Translations under genes and position numbers: made by a program
Part shown: positions 35,045 to 45,700 of the stretch, piece after piece
Layout: every line of letters begins with the position of its first letter
Position numbering within the stretch: position 1 is the stretch's first letter
Assembly: GCA_014218235.1 (NCBI GenBank)
Contig: CM024759.1
Coordinates: forward strand, 10,184,712-10,248,711
DNA length: 64,000 nt
Reading direction: 5' to 3'
Origin: Colocasia esculenta
Lineage: Eukaryota; Streptophyta; Magnoliopsida; Alismatales; Araceae
The notes under the pieces: model-generated
What the model saw: only the letters and a program-made list of their open reading frames with translations
Databases searched by the model: none
What the model was told of the DNA's origin: nothing

Positions 35045-37010
35045 TGTTGCCCAGCTAGCTAGCCCAGAGGGGGGGGGGGTGAATGGGTTATTAAAAATTA
35101 GATCTTAGATTGATACCTGTTCACTAAAAAGATTACACAACAACTTAAACGAAGGTTAGAGTTAGAGGGAATGAAACAACAAATGCACAAAACACAGCCA
35201 CAAGACACAAGGATTTTATCCTGGTTCGGAACTCCTTTCCACAGGAGACCTACGTCCAGTCCCTGAGCAATACCTCAGGATATCACTATCAAGGGTAATA
35301 TCCCCCTTACGGATCCTTACACCTAGCCTCAACTGGTCTTCCTTCAACCTGAAGAGAATACAACCACCCTGGATACCACCAGGTCTTCCTTCACACAGAA
35401 GGGAATAAAACTAATAAAAGTAAGCACAAGAATAAGCTTCAGGAACTAGCTCAAACAGCTACAATCTGAAGCAAACAAGCCTCGAGAGAGAAAGAATTTT
35501 GACACTGGTTTCTCTCAAAGACTTCACTGGCTCTCACAGGAATTTCTTTTTCAACACAGAGAGCTAAAGAGCTAAGATCTATTGGAATGGAGTGCTTCGC
35601 TCTTGTTTGAACTACTGAAGACTTGAAGGATTGACTATTCTCTATCACAGAATGTTGTTATCTTTAAAAATCCTTTCTTCTCAGTCTTGTAGTCTTGTAT
35701 TTAAGCTTCTACTTGAAATTTGAACGTTAAAGATCCATTGTCTCTCATTCTGGTGTACGTTAGACTGGTCTGCAAGGAAGCTTCTGATCTTCAGTCTTTT
35801 ATCCTTTAGTACACGCCAAAGAAATGTTTTGATATCTTGTATCTTTTGTGTCCAACGTTGTACAGATAAATCTTGTCAGGTATCTGCAAGCATATCAACA
35901 ATAAATAGGAGACAGCTAGGGCTGTCGTTGATTGTCAGTCACAGTTGGAAAAGATATTGCTAGATTTAGCAAAGCTCCTTTCTGTCAAAATAAAGATGTA
36001 GACAGAATAGCACAATAGTGGAAGATATCGTCTGCATGCATGAGAGATACGTTCAGAGTGCATTGAATGCATAGCAGTCAAACAGACGAGATACGACTTT
36101 GACTATTCAACGTATATTAAAGAGTATTGATATAACAATGAAATCGATATGAACAAAGCCGATGCCTTTATGACTTATGAAATCGTTATAAGTTGATAGG
36201 CAAATCGTTATGACAGAGAATCATTAAATCATAATAATGAAATCGTTATAAGCACTTATGAAATTATTGTGCAAGACAAATCGTTATTAGCATCAAAGAA
36301 ATCGATATGATTACTTACCAAATCGTTACTGTAAGTAAATCGTTGTGATCAAAAAAGAAATCGTTATGAATTCTACAGAAATCGATGTGATCACTTAAGA
36401 AATCGTTGTGGTAAGCAAATCGTTATGAACAATACAGAAATCGTTATGACGTCTTAAGAAATCGCGACGAGCAAATCGTTACGAGGTCTTAAGAAATCGT
36501 TATGACAACTTAAGAAATCGTTGCGACGAGCAAATCGTTACGAGGTCTTAAGAAATCGTTATGACAACTTAAGAAATCGTTGCGACGAGTAAATCGTTAT
36601 GAGGTCTTAAGAAATCGTTATGACAACTTAAGAAATCGTTGCGACGAGCAAATCGTTACGAGGTCTTAAGAAATCGTTATGACAACTTAAGAAATCGTTG
36701 CGACGAGCAAATCGTTACGAGGTCTTAAGAAATCGTTATGACAACTTCAGAAATCGTTGTGGAGACTTGGCAAGTCTTTATAACTTACAAAGAAACCGAT
36801 GTCTTAGCAAATCGTTATAGTGTATGAAGAAGTCGATGCAATGACTTGGGAAAAATATGAAGTGAGAATTTTACCTGATTGTCTTGAACTTCCTTTTACT
36901 TTCATTTCCTGTCCTCAAGGCTCAAGTAATTCATTAGTATTGTTTTGTTAATCATCAAAATTAATATATAAATAAGTGAATTAATTTATATGGGGAAAGT
37001 TTGGTCATCA
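35045..37010 (-). repeat. 5' LTR of the Sirevirus
   Basis: The 1,966-bp LTR starts TGTTGCCC and ends GGTCATCA on plus, followed by the ACTTC duplication. It carries five 59-bp units where the other LTR has four. Confidence 0.92.
36458..36760. repeat. 59-bp minisatellite in the Sirevirus 5' LTR
   Basis: Units begin GAAATCG..GCGACGAG at about 36458, 36513, 36572, 36631 and 36690, with a partial unit at 36749. The first unit is slightly shortened. The unit is the same as in the 3' LTR. Confidence 0.88.
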
Positions 37011-37015
37011 ACTTC

Positions 37016-38285
37016 CCCTTTGTGTCATTCATTTTAAATGGTTTAAGGGGGTGGAATCCATGTTGGGGTGGTGTGTGCTTTAGTATAGCTTTCATATTTA
37101 TTGTTTTAATGACCACGCGAACGAGATTCGAATGTGTTTTCTGGGGGAGAAGGTGGGTTCGGCCGTTGAGCTGAGTCCACTGTCGCGTCTGAAACGCGAC
37201 GTGATTCACTGTCGCATTCATGGTATAAACTCAATGCAGTGAGCCTAAGAGGTGGTTCTTGTGTCGTGTGTCCAGACCGGATACTGGCGTCATGAACCAG
37301 TAGTTCGTTCCCATGTGGTGGCGTCGTTCCTTTCTGACTCGTGCTTTGCCACTGGTTGTGACTTGTGTGTAGTGACTCGCTGGTTAAGGTTTTACCCATT
37401 GTGGTTGTGGTTCCGTGGTGGTACCTCGTGGTGGTAGGTACCTGTACCCCTCGTGGGTAGCTTTGCGTTGTGGTACATCATGTACCAGCCTCTTCAGGTG
37501 TTGAGGTGAATTCATGTTCCATGGAGGTCGTGTGGTATGACCTTCCACTCGCTATGTTTTGGGTAAACTTCCAATTGTGGTTTAGTGTGTCGTGGATTGG
37601 TTTGCTGATGCCAGTCCTATTACCCTACATGGGTAGGTTGCCTGTGAGGCTTGTAGCTTAGGCAGTGGTTTTCCTGTGAGGCTTGTGGCTTAGGCGTTCA
37701 GTTGCCGTAGTGGTTTGCTTGTGAGGCTGTGGCCTAGGCATTTCAGTTGTTAGGCGGACTAGTGGTGCTGTGCTATTCCTATTGTTCCTCTTACCTTCCG
37801 AGGAGTGTGTGTTAGTTGATGTGTTTATATTTAGTTACAGTTTATTTATGTTTAATGGGTGCATGTTGTGGTTTGGCTATCGGTGTTACCAGTGAGACCC
37901 TTTGGGGTTGAGGTCTCTTGAACTTCAGTTGTTATTTTTGGGATGTCTCTGCTGAGCCAGTGATGTTTGAGGCTCACTCTCTTACAGTTCTTTTTAGGTG
38001 CTACTCGTGTGTGTGGCTCGCTGTGGTGTTGTGGCAGACTTGTACCACCAGCAGTAGGGTTAGTTGTGTTTACGTGAGCTTGTGCTCTCTCCGGGTATGG
38101 CCTAGGTAGTTGTACTTTCCTCTTGGACATATAATAATATATTGGGATAGTTGTACTTACTTGTATAAAGGTATGAGCACATGTACTTTCTTGTATCTTA
38201 TACAGTTGTGGTTGTCTTTTATATTCCTACTGGACACTTGTGTGAGATATTCATTGCGAAACTTCAAATATCCAGGGCCGTTACA
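37016..38285 (+). repeat. 3' LTR of LTR-A element, right part, internally deleted
   Basis: The LTR resumes after the Sirevirus duplication and follows the 5' LTR copy up to about 37243. There it jumps from sequence equivalent to 18640 to sequence equivalent to 19788, a loss of about 1.15 kb. It then runs to the terminus CCGTTACA at 38285. Confidence 0.85.
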
Positions 38286-38557
38286 CCGTTGGCGATCAAC
38301 AATTTCTCCGGTCATCGAATTTTAACAATCGACAGTCAGATTTAGATCGCCGACCACCTTTTCATATATTAAGATGTTCAAAAAATACTTAAATATTATA
38401 TTTGTATCAAATATGATATTAATTTAGATGTAATTTAAGTTAGTTATCAAACAACTCTTAATAAATCTCTTACATATATTAAGTACTTTTTAAGTTTCAG
38501 TTTTAGAGAATATATGCGAAATAAGATTTCAGACTTAAGATTTAAATGTTACCAAGT

Positions 38558-39402
38558 CAAGTGATCTAACCAATCCATTCTTGATAAAGTAGGTTATATC
38601 AAGATCAACTAAAAAAAATAATTAGAGCAAAAATGTTCAAACAAATCAGATTTTTTGTATGTAAACTATTCTTACAATAAATGTTGCAAATTTATTATTT
38701 AAAATATTGTTAAACTTATCACTTTTAAATATCAAATATTGTGCAAATGCCATTGATATGTGGCATTGGTCGCCGATCGGTGCCCGACGCCAACTGTCGA
38801 ATTCCAAACATCAGACATTAAGAATGATAGTAGAAATTGTAGTCATATTCATGAATCGTGAAAAAGAAATCTAGAAAAATGATTTAAGGAGTATCATCCA
38901 AGACGTTAAAATTTATAATTTTATGTAAATAATTTTCATGGATTAAATTTTCAATGGTACCAAATAAATTATTATATAAAATTTTCTCCGAAAATATTTT
39001 CTTACGTGAAATTTTATGCTAAACAAACCGACCTTTTAGTGTAACCAATGCAGGGAAATGACACGACTGCCCATGGTTAAGACATTGGGTATTAAGTTGT
39101 GGACCCCCTTACAAGAGAGAGAGAGAGAGTAGTGAAGATAGCTTCACAAAAATGTTTAACTAATGAAAATAATATGATATAAAAGAAAATTTATTTTTTA
39201 ACAGAAGTTAACTGACGTAAAGATGACATATTTATAATATTTATTGTAATAACCATTTAAAAATAAAAATCATAGTAAAAATAGAAAATTTCGTTATTTC
39301 TATTATTATACGTTTTCCACCTAGTCCACTTAGTCCACGTACGATAAGATTATGTCTTATCAAACAAAAAATTAACTATATACGAACTCATCCAGCAACG
39401 GG
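38558..39402. other. Intergenic stretch upstream of VPS26
   Basis: AT-rich sequence with no gene or clear TE domain, and a short (GA)n run at 39114-39129. It presumably contains distal promoter sequence of VPS26. Confidence 0.5.
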
Positions 39403-39409
39403 TATAAAG
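39403..39409 (+). promoter_or_regulatory. Candidate TATA box of VPS26
   Basis: TATAAAG sits about 380 bases upstream of the proposed start codon, at the entry to a GC-richer leader. Only motif and position support it. Confidence 0.4.
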
Positions 39410-39495
39410 GGTCCGAGACCGACCCGATCAGATCCATTTTCTTCGGATTCGGGAGATCTGACCCCTCTTGTTTTGTCTCCGGACCCGTGTGGGAC

Positions 39496-39759
39496 ATGGA
39501 GGCTTTCGTAGGAGCCCAAAAAGTTAAACGTGGGAGCTTTCCGATCTTGCTCCGACCGGTAGCGGGAAGAAACCCCCTCCCTCCAACCCCCAACCTGCCG
39601 GCGAGGGGGACGACGGGCACACACCTCCGATCTCCTTGGACTGCCTCCCTGCAACAGCTCGAGTTCTGCAAGCAGGCTCCTGAAGAGTTTCTGGCCCCTT
39701 GGGGGCGGTACGAGGCTTTCCCTCGAGGAAGGAAGAGGAGGGAGAGCCGGAAGCTGTAG
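39496..39759 (+). other. Possible 87-codon upstream ORF in the VPS26 leader
   Basis: An ATG at 39496 opens a frame that closes at 39759, 23 bases before the proposed VPS26 ATG. The peptide is basic, rich in Pro, Arg and Gly, and resembles nothing I know. If transcription starts near the TATA motif, it would be an upstream ORF able to lower translation of VPS26. It could equally be a chance frame in GC-rich leader sequence. Confidence 0.35.
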
Positions 39760-39782
39760 GAGCTCACGAAAAGAAAAGAATA

Positions 39783-39785
39783 ATG
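39783..39785 (+). CDS. VPS26: VPS26 exon 1 coding part (start codon only)
   Basis: ATG is followed at once by GTACTT, a usable splice donor. Exon 2 opens with AAC TAT (Asn-Tyr), so the product starts Met-Asn-Tyr like other VPS26 proteins. Exon 2 has no ATG at the right place, so the start must come from upstream. This ATG|GT is the nearest fitting one, but other leader exons are possible. Confidence 0.6.
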
Positions 39786-42700
39786 GTACTTGCATCTCCT
39801 GTCCTAGTCTCCATTTTCCCTGATTTCTCTTCGTTCCTTCCCTTCCTCAATTTCGACAAATCTGTGCTCGGATCATGCTTATGCCTCGTCGTTCTTCTTC
39901 CTTCTCATCGGCCCTTTGAGATCCTGTTCCCAACTACTAAAATTTAGTGCATAGCAGGACTAGGAAAACAGAGGTGGAAGGATTTTTTTTTTAATATTCT
40001 TCTTTTCTTTTTATAGTCCACTTGTACTTGCCAGTTTTAGTCTACATGCTTGGTTTTTTCAACACCTCCCCACCCCACCCTCTTAACATAACATTAACAT
40101 GTATCTTCATCGTTTTGCTGTGATCTTCATATTTGTGGTCAAAAATCAGAACGCCATTAGTTTTGGACAATTCCACCAAATTCGGGGATGGGTGATGGTG
40201 ATTATTGGCAATAATAAAGCTCCTTGTTAATTTACTAACCCCTCGACTTTTCTGATTCATGGGCAGCATTGATTCATGCATATGTGAGGTTGTCCTGCAC
40301 AACGTTTCCTACTAAGCTACTATATTTTCCTTTGCATGTTTAAAATTACGAGCTTTCACATTTTGTTCCTCATCTTTCTATTTGACAGATTATGATTTCT
40401 TAAGTAAATTTATTTTCTTTTGGGTGCATTGTTATGCTGTTGGTTGTTTTCTTTTGATGTCTTGTCATTATACCTTTTCACTGCTTTATTTGTTGATTTT
40501 CTGTTGTTATCACTCTGTTTTCTCAAGTTTTCTTGCTTATTTGCTTCAGAACTATATTATTGGAGCTTTCAAGCCACCATGCAACATTTCCATTACATTT
40601 GCTGATGGTAAAACACGCAAGAAGGTATTCCAATTGCCTCTACACTATAACAATTTTCTGCAATGAATTTAACATGCCTTATCTGTGTTATGAGATGCTT
40701 CAAAGTCCTGTGTATTTTTCTATCTATAATCTATATAGATTACTCTCGTGGCATATAGGATGATCTGCTGCCTCAAATTCCAGATCATGCCTCATCTTGG
40801 AATCTATAGTTTTCTTTAAATAATTCTAGGTATGATATAGCATTTAAAATAAAATAGAATAAAAAGGTTTTTGTCATGACAATGTGTGCAAAAATGCTGT
40901 CTTCTTCTTCTTGTTCATTTTATGTTTAATCTCTGGGTGCCAAGCATTAAAAACTAGTTTCAGAAAGTGGATTTGTCTTTGCTGGTTCTGGTTCCCACGT
41001 TAAAGTCCATTCCTGTCCCCAGAACTGGAACTGGACCAGGTTGGTTCTCGTCCGGTTCACCCAATTCCTGTCCAAACCGGTTGGTTTTTAAAACTTTGCT
41101 AGGCACTAGTTAGAAAAATGGATGTGTTGCCAGGCTAAAATGGAAAAGCCTCAAGTAGACGGACCTATTTATGGATAAATTTATGTAGACCCATTTGAAA
41201 GTCTAAGGAAACTTGTGGTTTGCTGTATGGTTGTTTAAGTTGGAACTGCAATCAGTAAGCTAGTATTCCATTTTGTATCTGTTCATGTATTTGAAGGATA
41301 TGAGCTAATTGTGCTGAGCTGGGCTCCATTACAAAAAACTTGTCTGATGAGACTTTTGGTGGTGCTTCTCCTGTTGAAAGCATTCTTAACCACATACTTT
41401 ATGCTAGGGCTGTCAATGGATGTGGATACAATTACAATCAGCATCCAATCTGAATCTGTATCTGTTTCCTTGGATGTTTATCTGAATACAATTATGAATA
41501 TGTTCGGATATTCATTTAACCATCTGACTAATAATTAGGAGCAGAAACGGGAAATAGACATCCACTCTGATTATTATCTGTTGGACTATATCTTTCAGTT
41601 AATCCTTAGATTTCATAATGTGGCCAAAAAATCCTAATTTTGCTTATATTTTCTTGTTTAGATAAATTATTTACTCTATGCTAGGTGAATTATTAAAATA
41701 TTCTTAGTAGATATGCATGGGAAAATAATGATTAAATGTATTATGAATTTTCTTCTATTAATAATGTTTATTTATCTAGTTGAATTGTTTCAGTCATGTG
41801 CATGCTATTAACTAAGATGTATTTGCTGCATAATTTTAGTGACTTAAGCTATAGCTAGGCATTTATAATATTTATGCCATATTAATGGATTAACTTTGTA
41901 GTGGTAACAAATAAATTATGCAAAGCATATTCAAATAATTAGGTATTTGGACGTTTCTGAATTCAAACACTATTTGGCAAAGCTGAACTTGACTCGAGGA
42001 ATTGTTAATCCGCTAGATGGTATCTGGAGTTAGATATTTGGATCATGGATGCCAGTTTTGGCTGAAACTGATATGTTTCGGCTGAAATGTATCAGTTTCG
42101 AACCTGGACGATCCGAAACCGGAGTCCGAAACCGGGCAAAACTGGACAAACTCTTCTTATAAGGGGAGTTCACGTCCACCCGATATGCCCGAAACTGGGC
42201 GAAACTGAAACTGATATGTTTCGGGGCGAAATGAAAACCGATATGTTTTGGTTTCGAACCCGGCCGAAACCGATACCGAAACCGGCACTGCCATCCTTGA
42301 TTTGGATAATGATTAACCGAGTGGAACTGTATAATGTGACATCTGCTCTGTTGACAGTCCTACTCTGCACTAACTCATAGAAGGTTGATTGTAGGCAGAT
42401 AGCTCATCTGGAAACTTTGGCATATCCATGGATCATTTATTCTATGGCCCTATGTTGGTGGGAGAAAGTAAACTATAAAATGTTTTTATTACAAAAGTTA
42501 GTTTTTAGATCTAGGCGTTTCAGGAAAAAATATTTTCCATTGTTTTTCACATTGATTCATAAATTTATTGGTCTGGGTGTATGTTTTGTCCCATCACTAT
42601 TCGATTAGTGAGGATTCCAATGGTTTAGGATGAACTCTTGGGCCTTAGGGGACATGCGTGTTGGATCAAGCAAAAAATTGCAGATCCATGTGCTATACCT

Positions 42701-45700
42701 CTCCCCACCAACCTCTGTTGGTGTTAATTGCATCGGTTAATTAACTGAGAACCGTTGATTAACTGCCTCAAGATGTCTTAAAGATGCACATTGTCATAAT
42801 TCTAAAAAGATGACAAATTTCAGGTGATTGCAATCAGATATGGATTTGAGCAATTTTCTCTTTGAGACTTCATGTCAATTTGATAAATTCTGAAATTGTA
42901 AGTGGATTTAAGTCAAATGGTTAAATGCATCTTTATTTGAATTCTGGTTTCCCTCGCAGTTTGAAACACCCTGTGGATATTCCCACAATTTTAGAAAATT
43001 CAGGTCATATTCAGAAGACTTAAGACACTAATGACACTCATCGGAAAACCATAGAGTAACTTTCCTTTTGGGACTTCATGTCCATTTTACAAAACTTTGA
43101 AATTACGAATGAGTCTGAATTAAATGCCACATTGTTGTGTTTCTGGCTTCCTTTTGACTTTAAGGGTCGTCAGTGACTTTTAAGAAAACTTGGCTGGTAT
43201 TTCCGCAATTTCTGCAAGTCCAGGTTCATATTTAAAATAATTTGGCATCTTCTCAAAGGATTGAGGTGCTGGATAACAATGATCATATGATTAGGATTTG
43301 AGAAATATGCAACCTTAGTTAAAGTCTCATATTTATGAGATGCTGATCCAAGTATCTTATTTCAGATCACCTGAGAATTTGACATAATTAAAGTGCCAGT
43401 GATGCTTATCATGTAAGCACAATCTTTAATAACATGCATGGGTGTTCACCCCATTGTCACGTCATTATGTATTATATGACATACAAAAACATCTTTAGAG
43501 GGTAAGTAAATGTATTGAATAGCATAATTTTTTCTTAAGAGGATTGGCCATTTGAGTTTTTCCCTTAGGAGGATTTAAATTTCTCTTGAAGGTCTTCTCT
43601 TGGCCCTTCCCTTTGAACCTTCTTCTTGGGGATCCAAGTTGGTCCCTCTATCTTCCTTTCTTTCCTTCTTCAGAATTCTTCTTCTTTCTTCCTTGTGCTG
43701 CCTCTTCACTGGGTATGTTGGAGGTCTTCTCAACTCTCCTTTGGCAGTTCTTCTCCCAGTCCCTCTTCAAGGGGGAAGACCCCCTATTTATAGACGCACA
43801 GGGGGGGTGCCAAAGAGGAGGAGCTGGATGCCTCCACCCCATCGGTTCCAAGCACCGGTGGGGGTTTCCTCTCTCTTCCTGTTTTCTTCCCCCCTCTCTT
43901 TTCCTTTTTTTTTTAGTATAAAAGTGCAGTGGGGTTTACATGAACCAGAGGGATGTGGAGGTAGGATTCACCACCACCCCCACCCCCACCAGTTACATGC
44001 ACTGGTGGGGTCTCTCTTCCTTTTTGTCTCTTTCTCCTTCTTCCTTTATTTCTCCCCCCTTTTATATAAGAAAACAGGGGGTGGGGTCCACAGCCCACTA
44101 TGAGGTGGCATATAAGAGAGGCCAATCCTTCCTCTTTCCCTTTTGTTTTCTTCTTCTTCTTTATTCTCATGTGAGAGAAGGGTGGGCCCCTCCTTTTCCA
44201 AGGATGAGGTGGCAAGGGCATGGAAGGAAGAATCGCCGGGATCGAGCCAGAATCGCTCGATCCCGGATCGGATCGACCCCCCAAGGGTCGATTCCCCCTT
44301 GAAGAACCCCAAAACCCCACATTTCCGGCTGGATCGACCCAACTCAGTAGGATCTGAGTTGGATCGCTCGAGTCGAACCGGGATCGATCGATCCCGGCTC
44401 GATTCAGTCGATCCGGCCCTGTTCAGTTCAAATTTGAACTTACGGCGCCGGATCGACCCTTATCGGGTCGAATCGATCGATCCGGCGTCGATCCGACCCG
44501 ATAAGGGTCGATCCCGATCGATCCGGCGCGATCCCCCCTTATTTCGCCCCCTTCCCACCCGAGGACACCAAAAGATGCAGGTTTTGGTGTCCTAGGAAGG
44601 AAGGAAGGTTTTGGTGTCCTATGATGAGAGAGTGCACAAATGGACATGACATAATTCGTCCTGGCCCAACAAGATTTGCCTCACAATTTATTGCATTGGA
44701 GAGTCTGCATCAGTTTAGACATGAGTTGGGCACTCTCATACACAGTTCCGAATACTTGGCACATGTGGCTACATTGAGAGAGGAATCCAGAGATGTGGCA
44801 CATGAGATTTCTTGCTTGGTCAGTGACCATCGTTTTTGGGAGAAAATCCACTATTATTTGAAGCTAATAGAGCCTCTAGTACAGGTGCTGAGGATGGTTG
44901 ATGGAGAGGACAAGAATGACATGGGTTACTTATATGAGGCTATGGATAAAGCCAAGGAAAGGTTGAGAGAGAAGCATCCGCAAGCATATAAAAAATGGTG
45001 GAAGATTATTGATGCAAGATGGGAGTCAACACTCCACCATGATTTACATGCAGCAGGTAAATGTATTATATCTTATTGTGCATATTTCTTATTAGCATGA
45101 GTTGAATTTCTAACTTACTACACATGTTTTGTACATATAGGGTATTTCTTTAACCCTAGGCATCAATATAGTGATTCCCCTCACAATGATGGTGAGGTGC
45201 TCCAGGGGACAATCAATGTCATCGGGAGATTATCTAGGAGCATGGACGAAAGAATAGATGCTATGATAGAGGTACGACCAAGTTAAAAACTTCATTCCAT
45301 TTTCATGTATTCAATATACTTTTGGAGTTACACTTAGCAACTGTATTATACTGTAGATGGACAGATTTAAACTGAAGTTGGACATCTACAGAGATTATGA
45401 TGTTAAAGAAGCAGTGACCAGAATGGGTCCGGGTAAGAACCTTCAGACTTAAGCTCATGCTTACTTCATAACAAAATGACAAATCACTTGTATTATGTGC
45501 TAATTCATTGTATGTTTTTTTTTTTGTAGGTGAGTGGTGGGTTATGTTAGACTACAAGACTGGTCAAAGAAGTCCACTTGCAAGGATTGCTATTAGAGTA
45601 CTCAGTCAGACCACTTCATCTAGCCAGTGTGAGAGAAATTGGAGCACTTTCTCACTTATTCACACAAAAGTGAGGAACAGGTTGAGTGCAACTAGGCTAG

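Larger units (their letters stand above)
24034..37010 (-). mobile_element. Sirevirus-type Ty1/copia retrotransposon, nearly full length
   Basis: The 12,977-bp element lies in minus orientation. Its LTRs are 24034-25937 (3') and 35045-37010 (5'), with tips TGTTGCCC / GGTCATCA on plus. A perfect 5-bp duplication ACTTC lies at 24029-24033 and 37011-37015, and the intact LTR-A copy shows the empty site. Order on minus is 5' LTR, PBS, gag, protease, integrase, reverse transcriptase, RNase H, env-like frame, duplicated polypurine tract, 3' LTR. The extra env-like frame after pol and the multiple polypurine tracts are marks of Sireviruses. Coding parts carry a few shifts and stops, so it is probably not autonomous, but the similar LTRs suggest a fairly young insertion. 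Confidence 0.93.
17502..38285 (+). mobile_element. Long-LTR retrotransposon, family A (non-coding, LARD-like)
   Basis: The 5' LTR (17502-20871) starts TGTAATGATACGATCG and ends CCGTTACA. The 3' LTR starts TGTAACGGTACGATCG at 23508 and ends at 38285, but a Sirevirus splits it at 24034-37010. A primer-binding site follows the 5' LTR. The internal domain (20872-23507) shows no gag or pol, so the element resembles a large retrotransposon derivative that needs another element's proteins. No matching 5-bp target duplication is seen (TTGTC on the left, CCGTT on the right), perhaps through decay. Confidence 0.85.
17032..38557. mobile_element. Probable terminal-inverted-repeat element holding the nested stack
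   Basis: Sequence at 17032-17160 (CCTGTTTAAGTAACACTTAA.., TGTCTGAAATAA..) recurs in inverted form at about 38460-38557, which on minus reads TTGGTAACATTTAAA.., AGTCTGAAATCTTATTTCG. The sequence just inside both ends is a CG-rich repeat ('tcgccgg', 'gaatccga') that is split by the LTR retrotransposon at 17502-38285. The layout fits an older non-autonomous DNA element of roughly 750 bp as host of the stack. Exact ends and target duplication are not resolved. Confidence 0.5.

Noticed and set aside
39372..39795. Two long minus-strand open frames (131 and 135 codons) over the VPS26 leader
   Set aside because: They overlap each other in different frames, have GC-rich low-complexity composition and lie antisense to the leader; no recognisable protein motif.
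41405..41600. Possible hAT MITE starting TAGGGCTGTCAATGG
   Set aside because: No matching inverted end or 8-bp duplication found downstream; at most a truncated copy.
43586..44600. Several open frames over 100 codons in both strands
   Set aside because: They come from pyrimidine-rich tandem repeats and GATCGA-rich hAT ends; the peptides are low complexity and overlap in many frames.
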